DNA from: CAVQGZ01 sp942491665 | Lineage (GTDB): Bacteria > Actinomycetota > Actinomycetes > Jiangellales > Jiangellaceae | Length of the DNA: 64,000 nt | NCBI GenBank assembly: GCA_942491665.1 | Contig: CALOBR010000001.1 | Location: forward strand, 62,001-126,000 | Reading direction: 5' to 3' | In this document: positions 1-9,353 of the stretch, in pieces | How positions within the stretch are numbered: the first letter of the stretch is position 1 | Layout of the letters: each line of letters opens with the position of its first letter | Notes under the pieces: generated by a model | Seen by the model: only the letters and a program-made list of their open reading frames with translations | The model's database searches: none | Told to the model about the DNA's origin: nothing | Made by a program: the position numbers and the translations under genes

Positions 1-732
1 GTCGCGGCTCGCCTGGTGACCCACCTGGTGACCGTCCAGGCCGATCGGGGACACGCGTCGGTGGTCCTCACCGGCGGCAGTGTCGGGGTCTCCACGCTGG
101 CAGCGCTGGCAGCCTCGCCGGGGCGCGATGCCTTGGACTGGGACGCTCTGGACGTGTGGTGGGGCGACGAGCGCTTCGTGCCTGTCGACGACGCCGCGCG
201 CAACGAACGACAGGCACGCGAGGCTCTGCTCGACCACGTCGGTATCGACGAGTCCCGGGTACACCCCATGCCGGCGCTGGGGGGGTCGGGGACGTCCACC
301 GGGGACGACGACGTGCAGGCTGCGGCTGCTGCCTACGCCGCCGAGCTGGCACGACACTCCTCGCTGGAGGCCCACGCACCCCTGCCCCGCTTCGACGTCC
401 TGCTTCTCGGTGTCGGACCTGACGGGCACGTCGCGTCGTTGTTCCCCAACAGCCCGGCGCTGTACGACACGCGCGCTGTCGTGGGGGTCGAGGGCTCACC
501 GAAGCCTCCCCCGCAGCGGATCTCGCTGACGCTGCCGACCATCCAGACCGCTGACGAGGTGTGGCTGCTCGCGGCAGGGGCGCAGAAGGCACCGGCAGTG
601 CGGCTCGCGCTCAGTGGCGCCGGGCCGATGAGCATCCCGGCCAGCGTCGCCCGCGGCCGGCGCGCGACCTCGTGGCTGCTCGACCGCGACGCCGCGAGCG
701 AGCTGCCCGCCGGGATGGTGCGTCCGCAGTAG
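1..732 (+). CDS. pgl: 6-phosphogluconolactonase, C-terminal part (5' end outside window)
   Basis: Hydrolyses 6-phosphogluconolactone to 6-phosphogluconate in the oxidative pentose phosphate pathway, in the cytoplasm. The reading frame is open from base 1 (VAARLVTHLV...), so the true start lies upstream; the GTG at 16 is an internal codon. Family signatures are VVLTGGSVG near the beginning, WWGDERFVP, and the loop LLGVGPDGHVASLFP that lines the sugar-phosphate site. About 243 codons are visible against a usual 250-260 residues, so only a short N-terminal piece is missing. The frame stops with TAG at 730. In actinomycetes pgl normally follows zwf and opcA, which would lie to the left of the window. 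Confidence 0.9.
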   Translation, partial: VAARLVTHLVTVQADRGHASVVLTGGSVGVSTLAALAASPGRDALDWDALDVWWGDERFVPVDDAARNERQAREALLDHVGIDESRVHPMPALGGSGTSTGDDDVQAAAAAYAAELARHSSLEAHAPLPRFDVLLLGVGPDGHVASLFPNSPALYDTRAVVGVEGSPKPPPQRISLTLPTIQTADEVWLLAAGAQKAPAVRLALSGAGPMSIPASVARGRRATSWLLDRDAASELPAGMVRPQ

Positions 733-780
733 TCGCACACGTCGCGGCGGCGCAACCCCGTCCCGTGCTAGAACCTTCCG

Positions 781-2472
781 ATGACGCACGCCGCACGCAC
801 GATCGACGCCCTCTCCGACGACTACGTCGAACGCTCGGCTGCTCTCGACCCGGTGGCGGCCACGTTCGACGGGGTGGCGGGCCACGAGAGCGGGCTGACC
901 GACTACTCCCCCGCCGGAGCACAGCAGCGCGCTGACCTTGCCCGGACCTTCCTCGCCGAGCTCGACGCGATGAGCCCGTCGTCGCACCGAGACCAGCGTG
1001 CGGTGCGGGTGATGCGTGAGCGCCTGCAGGTCGCCCTGGCCCTGCACGACACCGGAGAGCACCTGCGCGACGTCTCCAACCTGTCCAGCCCCGGGCACAT
1101 GGTGCGGATGTGCTTCGACCTGATGCCGACCGGCAACGAGGGCGACTGGTCGCTCGTCGCCGAGCGCATGCAGAAGGTTCCCGGCTCGCTGCGCAGCTAC
1201 CGCGAGGCGCTGGCGGCCGGGCTCGCCGCGGGTCTGCCGGGGTCGCAGCGCCTCGCGCTGGTCGTGGCGGAACAGACCCAGGGGTGGGCCGGCGCCGACG
1301 GCGACCCAGGGTTCTTCACCGTGCTGGCGGCACGCGCCGACGACGTCCCGGCCGCCTTGTCGGCACGGCTGGCCACCGCCGCGCAGGCGGCGTCCGCCGC
1401 CCTGGACGAGACGGGCCGCTACCTGCGCGAGGAGTACGCGCCGCAGGCCAGCGAGCAGATCGGCGTCGGAGCCGAGCGCTATGGGGTGCACGCCCGCTTC
1501 TGGACCGGCGACGACGTCGACCTCGACGAGACCTACACGTGGGGCTGGGCCGAGCTCGCCCGGCTGCTCGCGCGGATGGAGCAGGTAGGGGACCAGATCT
1601 TGCCGGGCCGCTCCCTCGCCGAGGTCGTCGAGCACGTCAAGGCCGACCCGGCCTACGTGCTGGACAGTGCCGATGCCCTGCGGGAGTGGCTGCAGGCGCT
1701 CATGGACACCACTGTCGAGCAGCTGGACGGCGTGCACTTCGACATCCCGCCCACGATTCGTCGCGTCGAGGCGATGATCGCCCCACCCGGCGGCGCGGCC
1801 GCCATGTACTACACACCGCCGACGGAGGACTTCAGCCGTCCGGGTCGCACCTGGTACCCGACGCAGGGACGCACGTCGTTCCCGCTCTGGCTGGAGAAGG
1901 CGATCTGCTACCACGAGGGCGTCCCGGGGCACCACCTCGAGATCGGCGGCGCGAAGGCGCGTCCGAGCGAGATGACGCGGTTCCAGCGGCTGAGCTTCAC
2001 CAGCGGCTACTCCGAGGGCTGGGCGCTGTACGCCGAGCGGCTCATGGGTGAGCTCGGCTACCTCGACGACCCGGTGTACGAGCTGGGCGCCCTGGCGACC
2101 TCGGCGATGCGAGCCGCGCGGGTCGTCATCGACATCGGCCTGCACCTGGGGCTGCGGGTACCGGACGACCCGGGGTTTTCCGCCGACTGGCTCGTGCCCG
2201 GTGCGCCCATGACGCCTGGGGCCGCGCTGGAGATCGCCGTCAACGCCGCGCCCTTCCCGCGCGAGTTCATGGCGAGCGAGATCGACCGCTACATCGGCAT
2301 GCCGGCCCAGGCGATCAGCTACAAGGTGGGCGAGCGGGTCTGGCTGCAGGGCCGCGACGACGCGAAGGCCCGCCACTCCGACGCGTTCGACCTCAAGGAG
2401 TTCCACTCCTACGCGCTCGGCCTCGGCAGTGTCGGGCTGGCGCAGCTTCGCGACGAGCTCGCTGCCTTCTGA
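781..2472 (+). CDS. DUF885 family protein, putative zinc metallohydrolase
   Basis: A 563-residue soluble protein of the DUF885 family, related to metal-dependent peptidases; the substrate is unknown. The strongest signature is HEGVPGHHLE around residue 378, the family's extended HE..(x)..H zinc motif, followed by the conserved segment SFTSGYSEGWALYAERLM near residue 410 that supplies another acidic residue. No signal peptide or membrane helix is seen, so a cytoplasmic location is likely. Length is usual for the family (about 550-600). The ATG at 781 is the first start after pgl. It is transcribed in the same direction as pgl 48 bases upstream but there is no obvious functional link. The peptidase role is inferred from the family only. 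Confidence 0.8.
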   Translation: MTHAARTIDALSDDYVERSAALDPVAATFDGVAGHESGLTDYSPAGAQQRADLARTFLAELDAMSPSSHRDQRAVRVMRERLQVALALHDTGEHLRDVSNLSSPGHMVRMCFDLMPTGNEGDWSLVAERMQKVPGSLRSYREALAAGLAAGLPGSQRLALVVAEQTQGWAGADGDPGFFTVLAARADDVPAALSARLATAAQAASAALDETGRYLREEYAPQASEQIGVGAERYGVHARFWTGDDVDLDETYTWGWAELARLLARMEQVGDQILPGRSLAEVVEHVKADPAYVLDSADALREWLQALMDTTVEQLDGVHFDIPPTIRRVEAMIAPPGGAAAMYYTPPTEDFSRPGRTWYPTQGRTSFPLWLEKAICYHEGVPGHHLEIGGAKARPSEMTRFQRLSFTSGYSEGWALYAERLMGELGYLDDPVYELGALATSAMRAARVVIDIGLHLGLRVPDDPGFSADWLVPGAPMTPGAALEIAVNAAPFPREFMASEIDRYIGMPAQAISYKVGERVWLQGRDDAKARHSDAFDLKEFHSYALGLGSVGLAQLRDELAAF

Positions 2473-2556
2473 GGCACCGGGCCCCTCAGCGGTGCTCGGT
2501 CGAGCCGGCTCGTGCGCCTCTGGCGCCTGCGCCGCCCCCAGAGTAGGCAGAAGTGA

Positions 2557-2573
2557 GCGGGGACGATCCCCGC
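2557..2573 (+). terminator. Short GC hairpin between DUF885 and hydrolase genes
   Basis: A perfect 7-base-pair stem (GCGGGGA / TCCCCGC) with a CGA loop lies 84 bases after the DUF885 stop and just before the GGAGG ribosome-binding site of the next gene. There is no T-run, so it may be a weak factor-dependent terminator or only a leader hairpin. Confidence 0.3.
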
Positions 2574-2589
2574 GCCGGAGGGGGTTGTC

Positions 2590-3459
2590 ATGCAGACCAT
2601 CACCGTTCCCGATGGGCGTCAGCTGGGCTACACCGAGATGGGCGACCCGGACGGGATTCCCGTCATCTACCAGCACGGTTGGCAGTACCCGCGGCTCTGG
2701 CACCCAGACGTCGAGATCGCACGAGAGGCGGGTGTGCGCCTGCTCTGCCTGGACCGGGCTGGATATGGCGAGTCCACCCTTCAGCCAGACCGGAGCATGA
2801 CTGACTCCGCGGGAGACGTCACCGCGTTGGCCGACCAGCTCGGCATCGACCGGTTCGCCGTGCTGGGCTGGTCGCTCGGCGGTCTGCACGCTCTCGCGGC
2901 GGCTGCTGCCATGCCGCAGCGCGTCACCCATGTGGTCGCCTGCGGGTCGCTCGGCCTCATCGACGAGCCGGGGGCGCTGCGGCAGCTCAGCTGGATCAGC
3001 GCCATGCCGCGACGGCTGCGCCACGTCCCGGTGCTGCAGCGAGCCTGGTTGAAGCTCCAGGGCGGCCAGGTCACCAAGGACGTCACTGCCTTCGTCGACG
3101 GCTCGATCCGCTACTTCTCCCCGCCCGACCAAGCCGTCATGCGCGACCCCCTCTTCCGGCCTGTCATCGAGGAGTCCCAGGCGGTGGCCTGGGCCGACGG
3201 GGTGGACGGCATTCTCGCCGACTACAACTCGGCAGCACCGCTGGCCTTCCAGATGTCGCAGGTGCCGCAGCACGTTGATCTCGTCCACGGCGCGGCCGAC
3301 ACCATCGTCGACGTGGCCATGGCCCGGCGGCTCGACGAGCTGCTGCGGGACTCGCGCCTGCAGGTGCTCCCGGACGCCGGGCACTTCGCCGTCCTCACGC
3401 ACTGGGAGCAGCTCATCGGGCTCGTCGCCACGACCGCCCGCGAGACCCAGCAGCAGTAG
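2590..3459 (+). CDS. alpha/beta hydrolase
   Basis: A 289-residue alpha/beta-hydrolase fold enzyme of unknown substrate (esterase, lactonase or lipase-like). The nucleophile elbow GWSLGG places the catalytic serine at residue 95, the oxyanion HG motif is in YQHGWQYPR near residue 25, and candidates for the acid and base are Asp237 (HGAADTIVD) and His265 (DAGHFAVL). No signal peptide is present. The ATG is preceded by a good Shine-Dalgarno, GGAGGGGG, six bases upstream. It lies convergent to the MDR oxidoreductase gene with 64 bases between stops. Function beyond the fold cannot be told from sequence. Confidence 0.88.
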   Translation: MQTITVPDGRQLGYTEMGDPDGIPVIYQHGWQYPRLWHPDVEIAREAGVRLLCLDRAGYGESTLQPDRSMTDSAGDVTALADQLGIDRFAVLGWSLGGLHALAAAAAMPQRVTHVVACGSLGLIDEPGALRQLSWISAMPRRLRHVPVLQRAWLKLQGGQVTKDVTAFVDGSIRYFSPPDQAVMRDPLFRPVIEESQAVAWADGVDGILADYNSAAPLAFQMSQVPQHVDLVHGAADTIVDVAMARRLDELLRDSRLQVLPDAGHFAVLTHWEQLIGLVATTARETQQQ

Positions 3460-3523
3460 TCCATCCGGGAGCCCTGTGCGGGCGTCAACCCTCGAGCGTC
3501 GGCCACGGCCATCGTGGTGGTCG

Positions 3524-4594
3524 TCAGGTGCCCGTCGCGGTGCCCGGCGCACGCATCCGGTCGATGACGACCTTGCCGATCGACGACCCGCGGCGCAGCG
3601 CCCGCTGCGCCTCGTGGATCTGATCGAGGCCGAATCGGGCGGCGATCGGCGGGCTGATCTCGCCCCGCCGTGCCCGCTCGACCAGCGCGCCGAAGTCGCG
3701 GCGCGTGTGCATGGTCGAGCCGATGATCTGCCGCTGCTGCAGGTAGAGCGGGCGCAGGTCGAGCGTCACCACCGGACCGGCGATCGCGCCGGCCACCACG
3801 ATGCGACCGCGCCGCGAGATCACACCGGGCCAGATCGAGAAGAGGTCGCCGCCCACGACGTCGGCAACGAGGTCGATCCCGCTCGGCGCCGCCGCAGCCA
3901 GGTCGTCGGTCAGCGTGCTGGAGTGCCGGTCGACGACCACGTCGGCGCCGAGCTTGATCAGGCGCTCGGCCTTGTCGTGCGTCGACAGCGCCACCACGCG
4001 CAAGCCGGCCGCTGATGCGAGCTGGACGAGTGCCACCCCCACGCCCCCGGAGGCGCCCGTGACGACGACGCACTCGGCGTCGGTGGCTCGTCCCCGCGCC
4101 AGCATGCCCGTCGCGGTTCCGTACGCGATCGGTAGGCACGCGAGCTCGGCGTCGCTCAGCGGTGAGTCCGACACGTCGTGCACCTGCTCGGCGTCAACGA
4201 CGACCGCCTCGGCGAACCCACCGTCGTCCTCCGATCCCAGCAGGGCCACGACATCGGCATCCGGCGACGCGTCGGCGTAGAAGGCCGGGTCGACGAGCAC
4301 GCGGCGGCCGACCCAGCCATCGTCCACCCCGGGACCGACCACCTGGACGACCCCGGCGATGTCGGCGCCCTGGATGCGTGGGGTGTCGACGGGTACCCCC
4401 AGCCATCCCGCCACCGCGTCCGGGTCGGCCGGGCTGCCGTAGGCACCCTCGCGCGTCCAGATGTCGGTGTTGTTCACCCCGGCGGCTCGTACACCGACGA
4501 GCACCTGCCCCACCCCGGGCGACGGCTCGTCGACGTCGTCGCGGACGACCATGGCCTCGGGTCCACCATGTCGCTCCATCACCGCTGCGCGCAT
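3524..4594 (-). CDS. MDR superfamily zinc-free alcohol dehydrogenase / quinone oxidoreductase
   Basis: A 356-residue medium-chain dehydrogenase/reductase with an N-terminal GroES-like fold (AAGVNNTDIWTREGAYG, residues 35-52) and a Rossmann nucleotide-binding domain (VTGASGGVGVALVQLA, about residue 175). The catalytic and structural zinc cysteines of true alcohol dehydrogenases are not seen, which favours an NAD(P)H:quinone oxidoreductase or crotonyl-CoA-reductase-like enzyme; the substrate is not predictable. It starts 12 bases after the stop of the racemase gene upstream on the same strand, so the two are probably one transcript. The C-terminal tail after VVIDRM is short and non-conserved. 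Confidence 0.85.
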   Translation of the reverse strand: MRAAVMERHGGPEAMVVRDDVDEPSPGVGQVLVGVRAAGVNNTDIWTREGAYGSPADPDAVAGWLGVPVDTPRIQGADIAGVVQVVGPGVDDGWVGRRVLVDPAFYADASPDADVVALLGSEDDGGFAEAVVVDAEQVHDVSDSPLSDAELACLPIAYGTATGMLARGRATDAECVVVTGASGGVGVALVQLASAAGLRVVALSTHDKAERLIKLGADVVVDRHSSTLTDDLAAAAPSGIDLVADVVGGDLFSIWPGVISRRGRIVVAGAIAGPVVTLDLRPLYLQQRQIIGSTMHTRRDFGALVERARRGEISPPIAARFGLDQIHEAQRALRRGSSIGKVVIDRMRAPGTATGT

Positions 4595-4606
4595 CGTCGC
4601 AGCCTG

Positions 4607-5299
4607 TCACTGGCCCAACGCGAAGTCGACCGCGGCGAGAGCATGCAGGCGCGTGGTCGGCAAGAAGGCCACGCCGACATCGTCCGCGCCGATGAGCAGC
4701 TCGATCTCGGTGCATCCGGACACCACCCCGGTCGCGCCTCGCTCAGCCAGCGCCTCCACGACGTCGAGGACGGCTCGTCGTGACTCCGGGCTCACCACGC
4801 CACGGACGAGCTCGCCGTAGATCACGTCGTGGACGAGCTGCCTGCCCGTTGCATCGGGCACGAGCACGCGCAGGCCGGCGGCCTCGAGCCGGTCGCGCAG
4901 GAACGGCTGCTCCATCGTGAACCTGGTACCGAGCAGGGCCAGGCTGCGCACGCCGGCGGTGTTGGCTGCGTGCACGACCGGGTCGGCGATGTGCAGCAGC
5001 GGGACGTCGATGGCCGCCTCGATCACATCGGCCACCTGGTGCATGGTGTTCGTGCACAGCACAACGGCGTCCGCCCCGGCAGCGACGAGGGCCGCGGCGT
5101 CACCGGCGAGCAGGCGTCCCGCCGCGTCCCAGTCGTCGGCGGCCTGCAGGGCCTCGACCACAGCGAAGTCGTAGGAGCGCACGAGCAGGTCGGCGGAGTG
5201 CACGCCACCGAGGCGGGCGCGCACCTGCTGGTTCATGATCTGCTCGTAGAGCAGCGACGACTCCCAACTCATCCCGCCGAGGAGCCCGATGGTTCGCAC
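4607..5299 (-). CDS. aspartate/glutamate racemase family protein
   Basis: A 230-residue cofactor-independent racemase of the aspartate/glutamate (Asp_Glu_race) superfamily. The two catalytic cysteines expected for this two-thiol mechanism are present: Cys82 in VLCTNTMHQ and Cys196 in VSGCTEIELL; the N-terminus has the family GLLGGMSWESS motif. The frame is open further upstream (to 5440) but the conserved N-terminus begins at VRTIGLLGG, so the GTG at 5299 is taken as the start; the extension overlaps the divergent gene and is non-homologous. Amino acid specificity cannot be assigned. It is the first gene of a probable two-gene unit with the MDR enzyme. Confidence 0.85.
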   Translation of the reverse strand: MRTIGLLGGMSWESSLLYEQIMNQQVRARLGGVHSADLLVRSYDFAVVEALQAADDWDAAGRLLAGDAAALVAAGADAVVLCTNTMHQVADVIEAAIDVPLLHIADPVVHAANTAGVRSLALLGTRFTMEQPFLRDRLEAAGLRVLVPDATGRQLVHDVIYGELVRGVVSPESRRAVLDVVEALAERGATGVVSGCTEIELLIGADDVGVAFLPTTRLHALAAVDFALGQ

Positions 5300-5423
5300 G
5301 GCCCCATCATGGTCGGCTGGATAGATGGGGTGATGCCCGCCCCGGACGCTGCCGTTGCGCCCCAACGACGTCCCTGGCGGCGTCGTCACGACAGTGTCGG
5401 GGCGGCACCGTAAGGTCACCGGC

Positions 5424-7079
5424 GTGGCGACCTTGGTCATTCGACATCACTGCGACAACCCCCGATTGTGGACCGCGCTCGCCGGTGCCGGCTGGGTGGC
5501 GGCTGCCGGCTATACCGCCGTCGACGACGGCCCCCTGCTGGGCGGCCTGCCCAGCACGGCCGACCCAGCGCCCGGTGACCTCGCCCTCGTGGTGGTCGAC
5601 CATGCGGCGTCGTCGGACGAGGCCGAGTCGGTCGTGTCGGAGGTGCTAGGCCTTTGCCAGCAGCTGCCGGTGCTTCTGGTCGGAGCCACGGTCGAGGTGC
5701 TGCCCGCGCTGGCCGACGCGGCCGGCGTCACCCCGGGCTCATGGACGCCGCGCCACGAGACGCGGCTGCGTCCCGGGCCCGGCGTCGACCCGCGTCGCCT
5801 CGACGACCTGCTTGTGACCGACCGCCTACTGGTCGCCGAGAAGGTGTCCGGCGACGTCCAGGTGTTGGTCACAGCCAACCTCGGCTTCCGTGACTACCCC
5901 GTGTGTACCTGGAACGCCGCCGCCGGGCTCGGAACCGTGCTGCTCGGCGGCGACCCGGAGGTCTGGCAGCAGCGTGAGCTGCTGCGCCTCGTCCGTCACC
6001 TGGGGCTAGCGGCCGCGCATCGCAGCGACGCCGAGGATGTCGGCGTCGCCATGGTCGGCTACGGCGCGATCGGGCACGAGCACGCCCTCGCCGCCGACGC
6101 CGTCCCCGGACTCTCGCTCGCAGCGGTGAGCGACCTCAACCCAGCGCGGCTCGACGTCGCGAGGTCGGTGGCCGCGGACGTCACGACGTACACCGACTCC
6201 GACGCGCTGCTGGCCGACGAGTCGGTCGACCTCGTGGTCGTGTCCACGCCGCCGAGCAGCCACGCCGACTGGGCAGTGCGCGCCCTGCAGGCGGGCAAGC
6301 ACGTCGTGCTCGAGAAGCCCATGGCGCTGACCGCCGCCGAGTGCGACGAGGTTCTGCGGATGGCCGACGACCTCGACCGTCTCGTCGTGGTCTACCAGAA
6401 CCGCCGCTTCGACCCCGACTACCTGGTGATGCGCCGCCTCGTGAGCGAGGGTGCGATCGGCGAGCTCTTTCACTTCGAGTCGTTCGTCGGCGGGTACGGC
6501 CACCCCTGCAACTACTGGCACTCCGATGCCACGGTCTCCGGCGGTGCCATCTTCGACTGGGGCTCGCACTTTCTCGACCAGGTGCTCGACCTGATGCCGG
6601 GCGAGATCAGCCACGTGAGCGCCGCCAACCACAAGCGGCGCTGGCACGACGTCACCAATGCCGACCACTCCCGCGTCACGGTGCACTTCGCCGACGGACG
6701 AGAGGCCGAGTTCATCCACTCCGACCTTGCTGCGGCGAGCAAGCCGAAGTGGCTGGCCCTGGGTACCGCTGGCGCGATCCGCGGCGACTGGCGCACCGAG
6801 AGGGTCGTCGGGCGCACGGCTATCGGCACCCTGGCCGAGGACGTGCTGGCAACGGCCGACTCCCCCGCGGCCATGAGCCTGCACCACGCGGACGGCTCGG
6901 TCACCGCGCTGGCCGCTCCCCCGGCACCGGCATACGCGTTTCACCGCGAGCTGGCCGACCACCTGCTGCGTGGCCTGCCGATGACCGTGCAGGCCGCGCA
7001 CAGCCGTGCCGTGGTCGCACTGATGGAGGCCGCCGAGTCCTCCGCCGTTGCCGGGTCGACCCCGGTGAGGCCGGCATGA
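5424..7079 (+). CDS. ThuA-like domain fused to Gfo/Idh/MocA oxidoreductase
   Basis: A 551-residue protein. Residues about 200-551 form a complete Gfo/Idh/MocA NAD(P)-dependent sugar or polyol oxidoreductase: dinucleotide motif VGYGAIGHEH, the cofactor/substrate segment VLEKPMAL with its catalytic lysine, and the C-terminal sheet domain with GGAIFDWGSHFLDQ. Residues 1-195 look like a ThuA-type (class I amidotransferase-like) domain: WTPRHETRLRPGPGVD, VTANLGFRDYPVCTWN and GTVLLGGDPEVWQQRELLRLV match its ending in order; this part is my inference. The GTG at 5424 follows an AAGG ribosome site and begins the conserved sequence; a longer in-frame start exists at 5355. Its stop overlaps the next Gfo gene (ATGA), so the pair are co-translated and probably act in one carbohydrate route. 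Confidence 0.8.
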   Translation: MATLVIRHHCDNPRLWTALAGAGWVAAAGYTAVDDGPLLGGLPSTADPAPGDLALVVVDHAASSDEAESVVSEVLGLCQQLPVLLVGATVEVLPALADAAGVTPGSWTPRHETRLRPGPGVDPRRLDDLLVTDRLLVAEKVSGDVQVLVTANLGFRDYPVCTWNAAAGLGTVLLGGDPEVWQQRELLRLVRHLGLAAAHRSDAEDVGVAMVGYGAIGHEHALAADAVPGLSLAAVSDLNPARLDVARSVAADVTTYTDSDALLADESVDLVVVSTPPSSHADWAVRALQAGKHVVLEKPMALTAAECDEVLRMADDLDRLVVVYQNRRFDPDYLVMRRLVSEGAIGELFHFESFVGGYGHPCNYWHSDATVSGGAIFDWGSHFLDQVLDLMPGEISHVSAANHKRRWHDVTNADHSRVTVHFADGREAEFIHSDLAAASKPKWLALGTAGAIRGDWRTERVVGRTAIGTLAEDVLATADSPAAMSLHHADGSVTALAAPPAPAYAFHRELADHLLRGLPMTVQAAHSRAVVALMEAAESSAVAGSTPVRPA

Positions 7080-8068
7080 GCCCGCGCGCCGGGCGCGGTC
7101 GCACGCCGAGCGATGCCGTCCGGTGGGGGTTCGTCGGAGCCGGCTGGATCGCACACCGTGCGCTCGGACCTGCGGTGCACTGCGCCGACGGCGCGATCCT
7201 TGCGGCGGCTGCGGCACGAGACATCGCCCGCGCCCAGTCGTTGAGCCCGGTCGGGCAGGCGTACGACTCCTACGAAGGAGTCATCGCCGACCCCGACGTC
7301 GACGCCGTCTACATCTCGCTCAACAACGACGCCCACCTGCCGTGGACACTCGCCGCCCTCGACGCGGGCAAGCACGTGCTGTGCGAGAAGCCGCTCGGGC
7401 TGACCTCGGCCGAGGTCGAGCGGATGGCGGCGGCGGCCGAGCAGGCTGACCGCATGGTCGTGGAGGCGACCTGGTCGCGCTGGCACCCGCGGACCCGCCG
7501 GGCCGAGGCACTCATCGCCACCGGCGCCCTCGGCACGGTGACGTCCGTCGACTCCGGGTTCACCTTTCCGACCGTCAAGGCCGACAACTACCGCCTCGAC
7601 CCGACGAAGGGTGGCGGGGCGCTGTACGACCTCGGTCCGTACGCCGTCGGGGCCGCGCTGTGGGCGCTGCCCGAAGGCCCCGTCGAGGTGGTCAGCACCC
7701 AAGTCACCCGCCACCCCGGTGGGGTCGACCTCACGACCCGCGCCGAGCTGCGCGTCGGCGCAGCCACCGTGTCGGCCCGCATGTCGGTGGACGAGCCGGC
7801 CGGCCAGTGGGTGCACATCGCCGGCGAGGCCGGCAGCCTGTCGCTCGAGCCACCGGCGCACACGAGCTGGTTCGAGGCGTCCACGTTGTCGGCCACGACG
7901 GCCAGTGGGTTCATGGTGCTTCAGTTCCCGCCGGTCGACCCCTACCAGGTGATGGTCGAGCACGTGAGCCGGGCGATCCGTGGGGACGCCTCCGCCTACG
8001 TGCTCCCGCTCGGGGAGTCGACGCGGGTCGCGCGGGCCATCGACACCATCCGAGAGGCCAGCGAGTGA
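7076..8068 (+). CDS. Gfo/Idh/MocA family oxidoreductase
   Basis: A 330-residue stand-alone Gfo/Idh/MocA dehydrogenase. Seen are the Rossmann start WGFVGAGWIAHRAL, the motif LCEKPLGL carrying the catalytic lysine, and the C-terminal domain segment GGGALYDLGPYAVGAALWAL. Length is normal for the family. It begins with an ATG overlapping the stop of the upstream ThuA/Gfo fusion gene and ends with a GTGA overlap onto the DUF445 gene, so three genes are translationally coupled. Substrate (sugar, inositol, or a glycoside-derived keto sugar) is not predictable; paired Gfo enzymes often interconvert keto and hydroxy sugars. Confidence 0.88.
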   Translation: MSPRAGRGRTPSDAVRWGFVGAGWIAHRALGPAVHCADGAILAAAAARDIARAQSLSPVGQAYDSYEGVIADPDVDAVYISLNNDAHLPWTLAALDAGKHVLCEKPLGLTSAEVERMAAAAEQADRMVVEATWSRWHPRTRRAEALIATGALGTVTSVDSGFTFPTVKADNYRLDPTKGGGALYDLGPYAVGAALWALPEGPVEVVSTQVTRHPGGVDLTTRAELRVGAATVSARMSVDEPAGQWVHIAGEAGSLSLEPPAHTSWFEASTLSATTASGFMVLQFPPVDPYQVMVEHVSRAIRGDASAYVLPLGESTRVARAIDTIREASE

Positions 8069-9351
8069 GCAGCGCGGCGACCCTCACGGTTCCGAGGGGC
8101 ACGCAGACCGCCGACGAGCAGCGTCGCCGCGACCTGCGACGCATGAAGGTGATCGCAACAGGGCTCATCGCTCTGGCAGCCGTCGTGTACGTCATCGCGG
8201 CTCGCGCCGAGCGTGCCGGCGGCCCGGAGTGGGTCGGGTACCTGGCAGCGGCGGCCGAGGCCGGCATGATCGGCGGCCTCGCCGACTGGTTCGCGGTGAC
8301 GGCGCTGTTCAAGCATCCGATGCGACTGCCCATCCCCCACACAGCGATCATCCCGCGCAAGAAGGACCAGCTCGGCGACAGCCTCTCCACGTTCGTCGGC
8401 GACAACTTCTTGCAGGAGAGCAGCGTGCGATCGCGCATCGACACCGTCGACGTCGCGCCCCGCCTGGGCCGCTGGATCGCCGAGCCGGAGAACGCGGCCC
8501 GCGTCTCCGACGAGATCGCCGCCTGGGCGCGTGGCGGCCTGCGGGTGCTCGGCGACCACGACGTCCGCGCCACCGTTGAGTTCGCCGTCATGCGCCGGCT
8601 GGCCACGATGGACGTCAGCCAGCCGCTGGGAACGCTGCTCGGCCAGATCGTCTCCGACGGCGCGCACCACGGGCTCGTCGACGTCATCGTCGACCGCACG
8701 TGGCTCTGGCTGCGCGACAACCGCGCCACCGTGCTGCGCACCGTCGCCGGGCAGGCCCCCGGCTGGTCACCGCGCTTCGTCGACGACCTGGTGGCCGAGC
8801 GCATCTACAACGAGATCATGCGGGTGGCTGCGGAGGTACGCAGCGACCCCGAGCACGACATCCGCGGCACGCTCGACCGACTGCTCACCAACTTCGCCGA
8901 CGACATGCGGCACGATCTCGACACGATCCACCGGGTCGAGCGGGCGCGCGACGAGCTACTCACCCACCCCGAGGCCCGCGGGTTGCTGGACTACCTGTGG
9001 ACATCTGCCCAGCAGAGCCTGGCCGACATGGTGGACGACCCCGACAGCGGGCTACGCGAGCAGCTGCGAGCCCAGCTCGTCACGCTCGGCACGTCTCTGC
9101 AGAACGACCCGGAGCTGGCCGCCAAGGTCAACCGCTGGGTCGCCGATGCGATCGTGCACGTGACGACCGCCTACCGCGACGACGTCACCGCCGTCATCTC
9201 CGACACGGTGCGGGCATGGGACGCCGGGGAGACCTCGCAGCGCATCGAGCTGCACGTCGGCCGCGACCTTCAGTTCATCAGGATCAACGGGTTCGTGGTC
9301 GGCGCCCTGGTCGGCGTCGTGATCCACGCGCTGACCGTGACGTTCCTCTAG
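8065..9351 (+). CDS. DUF445 family membrane-anchored protein
   Basis: A 428-residue member of DUF445 (YjiN-like). An N-terminal membrane helix (VIATGLIALAAVVYVIAA, residues about 32-49) is followed by the conserved GMIGGLADWFAVTALFKHPM, then a long helical region with many charged residues and a C-terminal helix (INGFVVGALVGVVIHALTVTF). The function of the family is unknown. The GTG start at 8065 overlaps the previous stop. The much longer open frame upstream (from 7660) is a shadow of the Gfo gene. Its stop is only two bases from the convergent rbpA stop, with no room for a terminator. Confidence 0.85.
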   Translation: MSSAATLTVPRGTQTADEQRRRDLRRMKVIATGLIALAAVVYVIAARAERAGGPEWVGYLAAAAEAGMIGGLADWFAVTALFKHPMRLPIPHTAIIPRKKDQLGDSLSTFVGDNFLQESSVRSRIDTVDVAPRLGRWIAEPENAARVSDEIAAWARGGLRVLGDHDVRATVEFAVMRRLATMDVSQPLGTLLGQIVSDGAHHGLVDVIVDRTWLWLRDNRATVLRTVAGQAPGWSPRFVDDLVAERIYNEIMRVAAEVRSDPEHDIRGTLDRLLTNFADDMRHDLDTIHRVERARDELLTHPEARGLLDYLWTSAQQSLADMVDDPDSGLREQLRAQLVTLGTSLQNDPELAAKVNRWVADAIVHVTTAYRDDVTAVISDTVRAWDAGETSQRIELHVGRDLQFIRINGFVVGALVGVVIHALTVTFL

Positions 9352-9353
9352 GG

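Noticed and set aside
496..3552. 1018-codon open frame on the minus strand
   Set aside because: Antisense shadow of pgl, DUF885 and hydrolase genes; composition is Arg/Gly/Val/His-rich with no domain, as expected from G+C-rich third-position bias.
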